64,000 nt of DNA, taken from contig JAZDEY010000048.1 of assembly GCA_043808325.1 (NCBI GenBank), positions 1 to 64,000 of the forward strand. The letters run 5' to 3'. Below the pieces are notes generated by a model, which saw nothing but the letters and a program-made list of their open reading frames with translations, was not told the origin of the DNA and did no database searches. Both the position numbers and the translations under genes were made by a program. The stretch's first letter is position 1, and the number at the start of each line of letters is the position of its first letter. Positions 44,230 through 53,710 of this stretch are shown here, piece by piece. The DNA is from JAZDEY01 sp043808325 [NCBI: Candidatus Eiseniibacteriota bacterium]. GTDB taxonomy: Bacteria; Arandabacterota; Arandabacteria; Arandabacterales.

Positions 44230-45012
44230 TCACTCATACTTGGCACCAACTACAGCTCCCCACATCGGACTGTTACCTTCGACCTTCGCGACCTCGGCGA
44301 GGCCCATACGCTTGAGATCGGCCATCTGCCGCACGAGAATCCTCGGCGCCACACCCATAGCAGCGGCGAGCTCTCGGACCGAATGCGGCATCGTCCCAAG
44401 TCTTGTGAGAATCTCCCGCAACCTGTATTCATCCATGGCTACCTCGTCATAGAGCCTTCCGACCTCGTGGGCCGTGAAGCGCTCACCGTAGAGATTCCCC
44501 TTCTCTTTGAATTCGACGATCTTGCCCAACACCCATCTCAGTTTTCTTCCGCCAAGCGCCTGCTTCGCCGATTCGAGCTTGATCGCCAGGTCCGCAGGAC
44601 CGATGCCCTCGGCCTTGCCCAGAGCGCCTATCCGCGAGATATCGGCCTGAAATGCCGTCACGTGTTCCGCAAACTTGTTGCCCTCGGCGCTTGACATCCA
44701 GCGCAACACAAGCCGCTCCGGACTTATTCCCGCGAGCGCGAGAATCTTCCTGGTGAGGTCGATCTTGGCTTCGGCGTGAAGATTGCCGGTCGAGTAATGG
44801 CATTCGCCTCGTTTGCAGGCCCCCACAAATACGCCGTCCGCACCCGCGACGAACGCTTCCACGATCATCACGAGATCGACTCTGCCCGAGCACATCACCC
44901 GTATCACACGCACGTCGGGCGGATATTGAAGCCTCGCTACCCCGGCGAGGTCAGCTGCGCTGTATGCTCACCAGTTACAGCAGAAGGCTATTATGTTGGG
45001 TCGGTGGTCCAT
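44230..45012 (-). CDS. mvhD: MvhD-family iron-sulfur selenoprotein
   Basis: From ATG 45012 the frame gives MDHRPNIIAFCCNW, an in-frame TGA at 44970-44968 (codon 15), AYSAADLAGVARLQYPPDVR and onward. MvhD has CNWCSYAGADLAG here, so the TGA takes the second Cys of CxxC, as in known Sec forms (VhuD). The later Cys residues MCSGRVD, VGACKRGECHY hold the [2Fe-2S] site. It overlaps the HdrA stop by 22 bp. It passes electrons to HdrA. The C-terminal half adds a helix-turn-helix-like segment (LREILTRLGTMPHSVRELAA), which may be a DNA-binding or protein-binding extra. A normal gene call would start at an internal Met and lose the site. Confidence 0.88.
44932..44950 (-). promoter_or_regulatory. SECIS-like hairpin of the MvhD selenoprotein
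   Basis: It begins 17 nt after the TGA, with arms CCUCGC/GCGAGG and loop CGGGGUA. The loop starts 24 nt after UGA and holds G and GU as bacterial SECIS loops do. Confidence 0.7.
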
Positions 45013-46673
45013 GGTGCTCCTTCGAAGGCCGCTCGAATCTGGGCGGCCAGCTGCTCATCGGTATAGTGCTTCATCCTGATCGCTCGTCGGTAACAGGTTG
45101 AGCCGCAGGTCCCGCAACCCTTGCAGGCAACCTCGATGGTGTGGGCCCGTTTGCCACGCTCGGTGTCGACCAGTTCAATCGCGCCATAGGGACACAGTGC
45201 AACGCACAGGCCGCATCCCCTGCAGTCTTCAACCGATACAAATGAGACCGCGGGCTCGACCCTGACCCGACCCGCCGCAAGAAACGTCGATGCCCTGGCC
45301 GCGGCTCCGAGCGCTTGTTCCAGGCACTCCTCAACCGAGGCCGGCCAGCGCGCCGTGCCACAGAGGAAAATGCCGTCGGTCGCAAAATCCAAGGGTCTCA
45401 GTTTGATATGGGCCTCCAGGAAGAAACCATCCTCATCAACCGGGACTTTAAGAATGCGCGAGAGCTCGCCGTTGGTGTCCCGAGGAACAAGTGGTGTCGA
45501 AAGCACCACGAGATCCGACTTGATCGTAAAGTCCTCGCCCAGGATGTCGCTCGCGACCTTGACCGCGCCGCGCCCGACCTCGGGCGGCTTCTCGGCGGAA
45601 TACTTGATGAACCTCACCCCCGCGTCTTTGGCTTCCCGCAGGAGATTCTCGTTGGCGATTCCGTAACACATAAGGTCCCGATAAAGAACCGTCACCTCAC
45701 CCACGCGCTTCTTGCGGAGCAGGATCGCGTTCTTGAGCGAAGTCATGCAGCAAATCCGCGAGCAGTAGATGCGTTCGTGGGTCCTCGCCCCGGCGCATTC
45801 GACCATTACCACGTTCTTGGCGGCCACTCGCGGCCTCTTGAGGAGGCGCTCCAACTCGAACTGGGTTATCACCCGCTTGCCGTCATAGCTATACAGGCCT
45901 TCGCCGGAAAGCGGCACGGCACCCGTCGCCAGGATGATCACCCCGGCAACAATGGGCTCCACCTGCGAAGACACCGAGATCTGATAATTTCCGATGAAGC
46001 CCTTCACCTCGGTGACTTCGCTGGAGGTGAGCACTTTGATGCGCCGGCTCTTCGCCACCCGCGCGACCATCTCGGCGATATATTCGCCTGCCTTCTTCTT
46101 CCAGGGATAAACCGAATTAAGCTCACGCACCAGCCCGCCGAGCCGGGCCTCCTTCTCAACAAGCACCACCTCAAAACCCCGCGCCGCGAGCTCGAGCGCC
46201 GCGGTCATGCCTGAGATTCCGCCGCCTATCACCAGCGCAAGCCGCTTGACGTCGCCCTCAATAGGCTCCATCGGCTCGAGATAGGCCGACCGCGCCACTC
46301 CCATCCGGATCAGGTCCTTGGCCTTGGCGGTCGCGACCTCCCGCTCCTGCTTGTGCACCCACGAGCAATGCTCCCGGATGTTGACGAATTCGAAATAGTA
46401 GGGATTCAGCCCCGCCTCAGCGCACGCCGCGCGGAATGTGGGCTCGTGGGTTCTCGGCGTACAAGCGGCGACCACCACTCGCGTGAGGGCGTTCTCGCCG
46501 ATCGCTCGCCTTAGGTCATTGATGCCTGCCTCGGAACAGGAAAAGAGATTCTCTCGTACGAAGACCACGTTGGGGAGGCTCCGGGCATATTCAGCGATGC
46601 TCTTGGTATCGAGGAAACCCGCGATGTTGGAGCCGCAGTTGCAGACGAAGACTCCGACCCGGAGGTCGCCCAT
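44991..46673 (-). CDS. HdrA-like heterodisulfide reductase flavoprotein
   Basis: ATG 46673 follows GAGGG. The N-terminal HdrA domain (VGVFVCNCGSNIAG, FSCSEAGIND, ACTPRTHEPTF) is followed by the FAD domain (LALVIGGGISGMTAALELA), Cys motif YCSRICCMTS, and a C-terminal pair of [4Fe-4S] motifs (CRGCGLCVALCP, CKGCGTCGSTCYRR). It is the standard HdrA body without the CSxC/U insert, which the preceding gene carries instead. It overlaps the MvhD selenoprotein gene. It is expected to be the flavin-based electron-bifurcating or relay subunit. Confidence 0.85.
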   Translation of the reverse strand: MGDLRVGVFVCNCGSNIAGFLDTKSIAEYARSLPNVVFVRENLFSCSEAGINDLRRAIGENALTRVVVAACTPRTHEPTFRAACAEAGLNPYYFEFVNIREHCSWVHKQEREVATAKAKDLIRMGVARSAYLEPMEPIEGDVKRLALVIGGGISGMTAALELAARGFEVVLVEKEARLGGLVRELNSVYPWKKKAGEYIAEMVARVAKSRRIKVLTSSEVTEVKGFIGNYQISVSSQVEPIVAGVIILATGAVPLSGEGLYSYDGKRVITQFELERLLKRPRVAAKNVVMVECAGARTHERIYCSRICCMTSLKNAILLRKKRVGEVTVLYRDLMCYGIANENLLREAKDAGVRFIKYSAEKPPEVGRGAVKVASDILGEDFTIKSDLVVLSTPLVPRDTNGELSRILKVPVDEDGFFLEAHIKLRPLDFATDGIFLCGTARWPASVEECLEQALGAAARASTFLAAGRVRVEPAVSFVSVEDCRGCGLCVALCPYGAIELVDTERGKRAHTIEVACKGCGTCGSTCYRRAIRMKHYTDEQLAAQIRAAFEGAPWTTDPT

Positions 46674-46680
46674 TACGCCC

Positions 46681-47976
46681 TCATGCATGCACAACCTCGC
46701 TCACATAGGCCGCGGCCCTCTCGGCAGCGCCACTGGCACGGCTTACCGCTTCAGGAATGTCACACGGTCCTTTGCAGAAGCCGCACGCAAAGATACCCGG
46801 CACGTTGGTATCTGCCGGCTTACCCTCACGTGTCAGGACGAAACCGTAATCGTCGGTCGCAACTCCAAGAATCTTGGCGAGGCCCTTGGCGCCGGCGGCC
46901 GGCATCGCTGCCGTCGCGAGCACCGCCATTTCCACCTTGAGCGATTCGACCCTTCGTGTCGTAGTGTCCTCGTACCACAAGACGGGATTGGCCCCCTCAT
47001 CCTCGGCGATCTCGGCGACTCTTCCTCTCACGAAATTGACGTCGTACTCTTCACGCGCCCGCTTCTCATAGTTCTGGAACCACTTGCCGAAATTCCGGAG
47101 ATCGGTGTGGAACACGTAAGAGACCGCCTCCGGGTCGTGCTCCCGCGCGAGCATCGCGTCCTTGATGGAATACATGCAGCACACGCTCGAGCAGTAGCTA
47201 CAGTTGTTGAGGTCCCGCGAACCCACACACTGAACATAAGCGACCTTCTTGGCGAGCTTACCATCCGAAGGCCTCAGGAGATGGCCTCCTGTGGGCCCGG
47301 TGGCATTAATCAGTCGCTCGTACTGAAGCCCGGTGATCACGTTCTTGAACCTCCCGTAGCCATACTGGGTGAGCGCGGTGGGCTCCAGGATGTCGAGCCC
47401 CGTCGCCAGCACGATCGAGCCGACGTCGAGATCGAGCACGGTGTCCTGCATTTCAAAATCGATCGCGCCCTTCTCGCAGAATTTCTCGCAAGTGCGGCAC
47501 CGGCCCTTGGTGAAATAGATGCAGTGCTCCCGGTCAATGGTCATGACGGCCGGGATCCCCTGCGAGAAGTAAAGATAGATCGCTTTGCGTTTCCTGAGCC
47601 GCATGTCGAATTCATCCAGAGCGCTCCCCGGGCACTTAGCGACGCACGCGCCACAGGCATTGCACACGTCCTCTTTGACGTAGCGTGCCTTCCGTCTCAC
47701 CTTGAGCGAGAAGCCGCTCGCCGTCCGCTTCATGTCCTCGACGTCGCTATAGGCGAGAATCTTGATCTTGGGATGCCGACCGGCATCCAGCATCTTGGGC
47801 GCCAGAATTCATATCGAGCAATCATTGGTGGGGAAGGTCTTGTCGAGCCGCGCCATCACGCCCCCGATCGAAGGCTTCCTTTCAATGAGATAAACCTGAA
47901 TCCCCATCTCCGCCAGATCGAGTGCGGCCTGAATGCCGGCAATTCCCCCGCCAACCACTGCAACCTTAGCCTCCAC
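46681..47976 (-). CDS. HdrA/QmoA-like selenoprotein
   Basis: The GTG 47976 with GGGAGGTGGA upstream opens [18 protein letters not shown] (FAD). After [12 protein letters not shown] an in-frame TGA at 47811-47809 (codon 56) is followed by [15 protein letters not shown] and the rest of the frame. HdrA proteins have CSxC or CSxU at this spot, so the TGA takes a cluster cysteine. Further motifs are [20 protein letters not shown], and [10 protein letters not shown]. The 431-residue size is close to QmoA. It overlaps HdrCB by 11 bp. Ordinary calling would make an 84-residue stub and a separate protein. Confidence 0.88.
47771..47788 (-). promoter_or_regulatory. SECIS-like hairpin of the HdrA selenoprotein
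   Basis: It begins 20 nt after the TGA: arms GGAUGCC/GGCAUCC and loop GGUC, identical in loop core to the E. coli fdhF SECIS (GGUC). The loop starts 28 nt after the UGA. Confidence 0.8.
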
Positions 47977-49120
47977 GCTTTCCACCTCCCAGAGACTCGG
48001 CCAGAAGCGTGACCACATCGGTGAGTTCGACTTGACCCAGCCCGTCCTGGTCACGCAATGCACACCGTAGATGGATGTTGCACTTGGGGCAAGCCGTTAC
48101 AAGGGCCTCGGCCCCCGTTGCTATGGCCTCCCCAAGGCGTTCTATTTGGATCTTCTTGTTGACCCGCGAGCAGCTGACCCAACTGGATGAGCCGCAGCAC
48201 AGAGCCTCTTTGCCTGATCGTGTCATCTCGACCAACTCAAGCTCGGGTATCGCCCGCAGAACCTCGCGGGGTTCGTTGACGATGTTATCATATCGTACCA
48301 GCCGGCAAGGGTCCTGGTAGGTTACCTTGATCTTGAGGGGTGCAAGACCCGCGGCTCCAGGCCCCACCTTGGCCAACCTCTCCGCCACCAGATTCAAGAT
48401 ATAGACCGGCTCGATTGCCATATCTCCTACAAGCGTGGGGTAGACCCGCTTGAACATGTAGTAGCACTCGGGGCAGGAGAAAACCACGCGTTTGGCTCCG
48501 GTTCGCTTGATCGCCCTGAGGTTCCGCTCGGCGAAATCGCGGACGGAATCGGTCTCCCCGGTCCAGTAAGCATCGTGGCCGCAGCAGACTTCTCCCTCGC
48601 TTACCGCCGGGACGATTCCAAGGTGATTCAAGACGCTCACGCTTGCCCGCCCGATCCCGTTCCCCTTGAAGCCGATTTCGCGGAAGACGACCTCCAGGAA
48701 CGGCAGGCAGCCCCCGAAGTAGTAGGTATCGCTCTGCTTGCGGGTTCTTACGCCTCGGCCAAACCAGGATGTGGACTTGCGGTGCGTGGCAAGCGTCTGA
48801 AGCTCGAGGATCGCCGCGATCTTCTCGGTATGCGTGCACACACCCGTCTCACCCATCTCGCGCGCCTGCGCCCTTGCCGCCCGCACGAACGCCGTGTAGT
48901 CGACTTTCGAGGGACATCTCTGGTTGCACGTCCCACAGGTGAGACAGCTCCAGAGCTCCTTGTCGCAGAGCACGCTCGACTCTTTCATCAAGAGCGCCCT
49001 CTCGACCGTCAGGCGCGGCGAGTACTCGGGATCATACCGCGATACCGGGCAGCTTCCCGTACAGATCCCGCATTCAAGGCAATAGTGCGCTTTGGTCTTA
49101 ACGGCGGCTTCCCGAAGCAA
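47966..49120 (-). CDS. HdrC-HdrB fusion (CCG-domain heterodisulfide reductase subunit)
   Basis: The N-terminus is HdrC-like with two [4Fe-4S] motifs ([24 protein letters not shown]). It is fused to HdrB-like CCG domains: [12 protein letters not shown] with CPECYYM, and [13 protein letters not shown] with ACPKCNIHL. These cysteine sets hold the noncubane clusters that reduce disulfides. TTG 49120 with GGGAGGG upstream is the likely start and overlaps the MvhD-like gene. It is the probable substrate (disulfide) site of the complex. Confidence 0.88.
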   Translation of the reverse strand: MLREAAVKTKAHYCLECGICTGSCPVSRYDPEYSPRLTVERALLMKESSVLCDKELWSCLTCGTCNQRCPSKVDYTAFVRAARAQAREMGETGVCTHTEKIAAILELQTLATHRKSTSWFGRGVRTRKQSDTYYFGGCLPFLEVVFREIGFKGNGIGRASVSVLNHLGIVPAVSEGEVCCGHDAYWTGETDSVRDFAERNLRAIKRTGAKRVVFSCPECYYMFKRVYPTLVGDMAIEPVYILNLVAERLAKVGPGAAGLAPLKIKVTYQDPCRLVRYDNIVNEPREVLRAIPELELVEMTRSGKEALCCGSSSWVSCSRVNKKIQIERLGEAIATGAEALVTACPKCNIHLRCALRDQDGLGQVELTDVVTLLAESLGGGKRGG

Positions 49121-49517
49121 CCCGCTTCCCTCCCATCTCGGTCGCTTTGAACCGCTTGAGATAATCCTTCAAAGCCTTCTCAAATTCCTGAGAAGTGCTG
49201 TCGGACACCTGATAGAACCCCAGCCTGTCCCTGGGGATACCCGAGAGCTCAAGAATCTCGCGGGTCTCCTCGACGATGTCCTTGCAGCGCTCCCCACCAT
49301 TGTAGTAGTGACAATCGCCTTCGGCGCAGCCCAGGACCAGCACGCCCTCCAGGCCCTTGGCAAAGAGCTTCAAGAGGAAGGCTGTGGTCACCACACCCGT
49401 GCACTTGACCGGCACCGGCACAATATCGGGATCATAGGAGAAGCCGTCCTTTGCGGCATTCTCCATTGCCGTCAGCGGATGCCACTTGCAGGCGACTATG
49501 GCTATGCGCGTCTTGAT
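49098..49517 (-). CDS. MvhD-like iron-sulfur protein (start uncertain)
   Basis: The conserved part is KCTGVVTTAFLLKLFAKGLEGVLVLGC and CHYYNGGERC, MvhD-like. The open frame reaches upstream through KTRIAIVACKWHPLTA, which looks like the family N-terminus with one Cys. There is no ATG or GTG before ATG 49466. A non-ATG start such as ATC 49517 or ATA is therefore likely, just at the previous stop. No TGA is present here, so this second copy is not a selenoprotein. Confidence 0.65.
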   Translation of the reverse strand: MKTRIAIVACKWHPLTAMENAAKDGFSYDPDIVPVPVKCTGVVTTAFLLKLFAKGLEGVLVLGCAEGDCHYYNGGERCKDIVEETREILELSGIPRDRLGFYQVSDSTSQEFEKALKDYLKRFKATEMGGKRVASGSRR

Positions 49518-49518
49518 C

Positions 49519-51177
49519 TCAAGCCCCCCTTATCGCAGCTATCACCCGATCTGTGTCAGATGATGTATAGGCAAGTGACGCCGCGCCCGACGGACATACC
49601 GAAACGCATACCCCGCAACCTGTGCACTGGATCGGGACGAGCTCGGCGCGCTTGAGACCGTCCTCCGCCGCCACGAGATCTATCGCCCCGTGCTGGCAAG
49701 CCTCGCTGCATCTTCCACACCCACGGCAGAGGTCCTTCTCCAGATTGGCGACCAAGGCCTCCCGCACAACGCGGCCGGCATGGATAAGATCGAAGGCTCT
49801 CGACGCCGCGCTATAGGCCTGAACGATGGACTCGTTGATGGTCGCGGGCCAGTGAGCGCAACCGGCAACGAAGATGCCCCGTGGTGCAAACTCTTCGGGT
49901 CTCACCTTGAGGTGCGGCTCGATCATGAAGCCGAACTTGTCGGTCGGCATCTTTAGCATTTGGGCGAGATTGGTCGTGGACTCCGATGGCACCATGGGCA
50001 CCGCAAGCACCACGAGATCATACGGGATGCGAGCTTCCATCTCGGAGATCTCATCATAGACCTCAACTGTCTTCTCACCCACCACGGGCGGGCGCTCGGG
50101 CTTGTACCTTATGATTTCCACTCCCATCTGGCGTGCCCGATCAAGATCGCCCGCGTACTCTGCAAAACCCCGCGAGAGCACCGTTATCTTGGCATTCGGG
50201 AACTTCTGTTTGATCACGATGGTATTGACGACCGAGGCCGTACAGCACACCCGCGAGCAATAGGGGTGCGCTTCGTTCCTCGAGCCCGCGCACTGGATCA
50301 TCACAATGTTCCGGCCAGGATCCTCACCGCGCCTCAAGACCCCCTCGAGATCCATCTGGGTGACGACGCGTTTGTTCACTTCGAAACCGAAAAGACCCTC
50401 GGGAATGAGGAGACTTGCGCCGGTGGCAACGACGATCGCCCCCGCCTTGACCTTGGCGCCACCCGCGAGCTCTATCTCAAAATCCCCAACGTGACCCCTT
50501 ACCGCGACGGGCTCGCTTCCGGTAAGGACGTCGACCCCGGCTGCCGCCAGGTCCCTGCGTTTGGCCTCGACGAATTCGGGCGAAGGCAGATACGCGGGAT
50601 AGACCACGTTGAGATCACCCACGAGCCCGCCCAGGCCTTCCCGCTTTTCAATCAGCACCACCTTCACCCCTCGCACCGCAAGCGCTATGGCCGCTGATAT
50701 TCCCGCCACTCCTCCGCCTATCACGGCGCACACCGGCAGGACTGCGGTCTCGATCCTGTCCACCATCGCGGCGCCGGCGAGGCGCGCCACCGCGGTAGCG
50801 ACAATTCGAGCCGCATTCTGGATTGCCGCGGCCCTGGATTTCTGACGGGCAACTCCACTCAAGTCCCTCATATCTGCAAAGTCCACGAGCGATGGGTGAA
50901 TACCGAAACGCGCGAGCTCGGCTCTATAGAATCTCCCGAACAGCCGTTCACTGCAGCCGGCGACCACCACGCGATCAATTTTGCGCCTGGCGAACGCAGC
51001 GCCGATCTTCTCGATGTCGGCCTTAGAGCCGGGATATGCCACCGTCGTGACCGGCCCGACATCCGGATTCGCTTTGACGCTCTCGACAAGGAGGTCCCCG
51101 CCACAACCACAAACGATCACCGCCACCTTGGAGGTCGCGTCCGGCTTACTGCATGCCTTCCTTTTTCCACGCACCAT
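49519..51177 (-). CDS. HdrA-like flavoprotein linked to the Nuo module
   Basis: A 552-residue protein with the HdrA N-domain (VAVIVCGCGGDLLVES, GCSERLFGRFYRAEL), FAD domain (CAVIGGGVAGISAAIALA), cluster motif YCSRVCCTAS, and C-terminal [4Fe-4S] motifs CRGCGRCSEACQ and CTGCGVCVSVCP. It has no CSxC/U insert. It is the nearest HdrA to the NuoEFG genes and could take electrons from NAD(P)H. Its stop overlaps the MvhD-like gene frame. Confidence 0.82.
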   Translation of the reverse strand: MVRGKRKACSKPDATSKVAVIVCGCGGDLLVESVKANPDVGPVTTVAYPGSKADIEKIGAAFARRKIDRVVVAGCSERLFGRFYRAELARFGIHPSLVDFADMRDLSGVARQKSRAAAIQNAARIVATAVARLAGAAMVDRIETAVLPVCAVIGGGVAGISAAIALAVRGVKVVLIEKREGLGGLVGDLNVVYPAYLPSPEFVEAKRRDLAAAGVDVLTGSEPVAVRGHVGDFEIELAGGAKVKAGAIVVATGASLLIPEGLFGFEVNKRVVTQMDLEGVLRRGEDPGRNIVMIQCAGSRNEAHPYCSRVCCTASVVNTIVIKQKFPNAKITVLSRGFAEYAGDLDRARQMGVEIIRYKPERPPVVGEKTVEVYDEISEMEARIPYDLVVLAVPMVPSESTTNLAQMLKMPTDKFGFMIEPHLKVRPEEFAPRGIFVAGCAHWPATINESIVQAYSAASRAFDLIHAGRVVREALVANLEKDLCRGCGRCSEACQHGAIDLVAAEDGLKRAELVPIQCTGCGVCVSVCPSGAASLAYTSSDTDRVIAAIRGA

Positions 51178-51215
51178 TACATCTACATCCTGTTGCTTTC
51201 TGTCTCTCCCGGTCG

Positions 51216-51866
51216 CTAGGTCCCGGTGTAGTGATCCTCACAGATGGTGCACCGCAGGGTCTCACGAGCACCGCCGATCCTGTGCATGCTCCGCCGCGCA
51301 AAGACCTTGGTAAGATCGAAAGTCCGCGCCGGACAAATGGTGGTGCACGTCCCGCACCCTATGCATACATTGGATTCTTGGCCGAAGGGCGGCTGTACCT
51401 CGCTCTTAGGACCACGATAGGCGACCCCGATCGCGCCCACACCGACGATCTCCACGCAGGCCCTGACGCACATGCCGCAGAGGAAGCAGTCTTCATCACC
51501 CTTGGGAAAAGGATTCGACTTCACGCCAAGATCCTTAGCCGTCCGCTTGATGATCTCAATATCGGGGCAGCGCGCCAACAGGAGACTCACGATCATCTTG
51601 CGGATTCCGGCGATCCTTGGGGTCTCGGTCTTGACCACCATTCCCTCTTCCGCAGGGGTGACGCACGATGCCATGGTTCGCGTTCTCCCACCGGCCGCAA
51701 CCTCAACTACACAAAGCCTGCAGGAGCCGACCGGCTCAAGGGCTTCGTGGTAGCACAGGGTTGGGATCTTGATTCCGCTTGCCCGCGCCGCCTCGAGCAC
51801 GCTTTCGCCCTTCTTGACCTTCCGCTTCCTGCCGTTAAGCACGAGCGTTAAGATGTCATCCGCCAT
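51216..51866 (-). CDS. NuoG-N/HoxU-like Fe-S subunit
   Basis: ATG 51866 with GGAGTGA upstream. It has the [2Fe-2S] set of Nqo3/HoxU (LCYHEALEPVGSCRLCVVEV, and C in MASCVTP), then C4 sets CFLCGMCVRACVEI and CIGCGTCTTICP. The catalytic [FeFe] or W/Mo part is absent, so it is a wire rather than an enzyme subunit. Three Cys at the end (CTICEDH) may hold another site. It lies 5 bp after the NuoF gene. Confidence 0.85.
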   Translation of the reverse strand: MADDILTLVLNGRKRKVKKGESVLEAARASGIKIPTLCYHEALEPVGSCRLCVVEVAAGGRTRTMASCVTPAEEGMVVKTETPRIAGIRKMIVSLLLARCPDIEIIKRTAKDLGVKSNPFPKGDEDCFLCGMCVRACVEIVGVGAIGVAYRGPKSEVQPPFGQESNVCIGCGTCTTICPARTFDLTKVFARRSMHRIGGARETLRCTICEDHYTGT

Positions 51867-51871
51867 AAGAC

Positions 51872-53710
51872 TCACTCCACGTAGATCGCGTCTCCCGCGA
51901 TCGCATCGAACTTGCAGACCTCGTAGCACGCGCCGCACTTGATGCACTTTGTCGGATCAAGATTGTGCGGCTGCGACCGCGGCCCCGCTATCGCCTGGAC
52001 GGGACAGGCCCGCACGCACCTCTGGCAGCCGGTGCATTTCTCGGCCACGACGCGATAGACTATCAGCGCTTTACAGACCTTGGCCGGACAGCGCTTCTTA
52101 TAGATATGGGCTTCATATTCGTCCCTGAAGTACTGGAGGGTCGTAAGCACGGGATTGGGTGAGGTTGCTCCGAGCCCGCAGAGCGAGGATTCCTTTATCA
52201 CGCTTCCGAGATTCTCTAAGAGTTCGATGTCACCGCGCCGGCCCTCGCCCTTGACGATCCTCCCCAGGATTTCCCGCATCCGGCGTATGCCCTCGCGACA
52301 AGGCGTGCACTTGCCGCAGGATTCCTCCTCCAGGAAACTCACAAAGTAGTGAGCTACGTCGACCATGCAGGTCTCGTCATCCATTACGATGAGCCCCCCG
52401 GAACCCATGATGGAACCTGCCTTCGAGAGTTCCTCATAATCAACCGGGAGATCCACGAGCGAAGCCGGGATGCAACCCCCCGACGGCCCACCGGTCTGCA
52501 CGGCTTTGAGCTGTCGGTCCTTAAAGACACCGCCGCCTATGTCGTAGACTATCTGTCGGAGCGTGGTCCCCATCTCCACCTCAATCAGGCCCGTATTCTT
52601 GACCTTGCCCACCAGCGAGAAGACCTTGGTGCCCTTGCTCTTCTCGGTACCCAACGACGCATACCAGTCGCCGCCATGAAGCACGATCGGCGACACGTTG
52701 GCCCAGGTCTCGACGTTATTGATGTTGGTGGGCTTGCCCCAGAGTCCCTTCTGGGCGGGGAAGGGCGGGCGCGGGCGCGGCCTCCCGTCCTTGCCTTCGA
52801 TCGAGGCCATAAGAGCCGTCTCCTCACCGCAGACGAACGCTCCGGCACCACGCACCACGTTTATGTCAAAGGAAAACTCCGTCCCCAGGATGCTCTCGCC
52901 CAGGAGGCCGCGCCCGCGCGCCGCCTCGATCGCCTTGGTCACCCTCTCAAGAGCGAGCGGGTACTCTTCGCGCACGTACACGTAGCCGCAGTCCGCGCCG
53001 ATCGCCCGCGCCCCGAGCGCCATACCTTCAACGACCGCATGAGGATCGGACTCAAGGAGACTCCGATCCATAAACGCACCAGGGTCGCCCTCGTCGGCGT
53101 TACAGATCACGTACTTGCCGCTCGGTCCCAGCGAGTTGCGGCAGATTTCCCACTTGACCCCTGTGGGGAAGCCCGCACCACCACGGCCCCGCAGGCCCGA
53201 GCGCTTGACCTCGCCAAGGATCTCCTCGGGCTTCATCTCGGTGAGCCCCTTGGCCAGGGCAAGATACCCATCGTTGGCTATGTAGTCGTCGATACTCTCG
53301 GCATCGATCCGCCCGCGGTTACGCATCGCAATCAGCACCTGGTTCTTGAAGAAGCCGCTCGCCGTGAGCGCGGGCAGGGAATCTACTCCGGGCATGTCCC
53401 GGACAACCAGCCGCTCGACGACCTGTCCCCCTACCACGTGCCTCTTCCAGATCTCCGCCGCGTCTTTGGCCGTGACCTTCCCATAGACCGTGCCCTCGGG
53501 CTCCACGATGACAATCGGGCCCAGATGGCACAAGGTGTTGCAGTCGCCCTTCGCGAGTGCGACCTTGGCCGGAACCCCAGTCCCACCCGAAGTCCCACTC
53601 CGCCCGCGGAGCGCCGCAAATGCCTCGAAGACTTCGCGCGCGCCACCCGAGACACACGCCGTCCCGTAGCACACGCGCACCTTGCGGTTCATCAATCCTG
53701 GCTCATTCAT
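51872..53710 (-). CDS. NuoF/HydB-type NAD(P)H:ferredoxin flavoprotein
   Basis: An N-terminal [2Fe-2S] thioredoxin-like domain (CYGTACVSGG, CNTLCHLGP), then GRGGAGFPTGVKWE (NADH/FMN loop), NADEGDPGAFMDR, the SLBB domain, ESCGKCTPCREG for a [4Fe-4S] cluster, and two C-terminal 4Fe-4S motifs (CTGCQRCVRACP, CIKCGACYEVCK). This is HndC/HydB organisation and binds NAD(P)H and FMN. The start is ATG 53710 or ATG 53692. It overlaps the NuoE gene by eight bases. Confidence 0.9.
   Translation of the reverse strand: MNEPGLMNRKVRVCYGTACVSGGAREVFEAFAALRGRSGTSGGTGVPAKVALAKGDCNTLCHLGPIVIVEPEGTVYGKVTAKDAAEIWKRHVVGGQVVERLVVRDMPGVDSLPALTASGFFKNQVLIAMRNRGRIDAESIDDYIANDGYLALAKGLTEMKPEEILGEVKRSGLRGRGGAGFPTGVKWEICRNSLGPSGKYVICNADEGDPGAFMDRSLLESDPHAVVEGMALGARAIGADCGYVYVREEYPLALERVTKAIEAARGRGLLGESILGTEFSFDINVVRGAGAFVCGEETALMASIEGKDGRPRPRPPFPAQKGLWGKPTNINNVETWANVSPIVLHGGDWYASLGTEKSKGTKVFSLVGKVKNTGLIEVEMGTTLRQIVYDIGGGVFKDRQLKAVQTGGPSGGCIPASLVDLPVDYEELSKAGSIMGSGGLIVMDDETCMVDVAHYFVSFLEEESCGKCTPCREGIRRMREILGRIVKGEGRRGDIELLENLGSVIKESSLCGLGATSPNPVLTTLQYFRDEYEAHIYKKRCPAKVCKALIVYRVVAEKCTGCQRCVRACPVQAIAGPRSQPHNLDPTKCIKCGACYEVCKFDAIAGDAIYVE

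Noticed and set aside
47809-47811. Nonsense mutation splitting hdrA
   Set aside because: The codon is at the known Sec position of HdrA with a GGUC-loop hairpin, so Sec is the simpler explanation.
51216-53710. Respiratory complex I operon
   Set aside because: Only NuoE, NuoF and NuoG-N-like parts occur, with no membrane subunits, and they lie among Hdr genes; the NuoF form is the HydB/HndC type.
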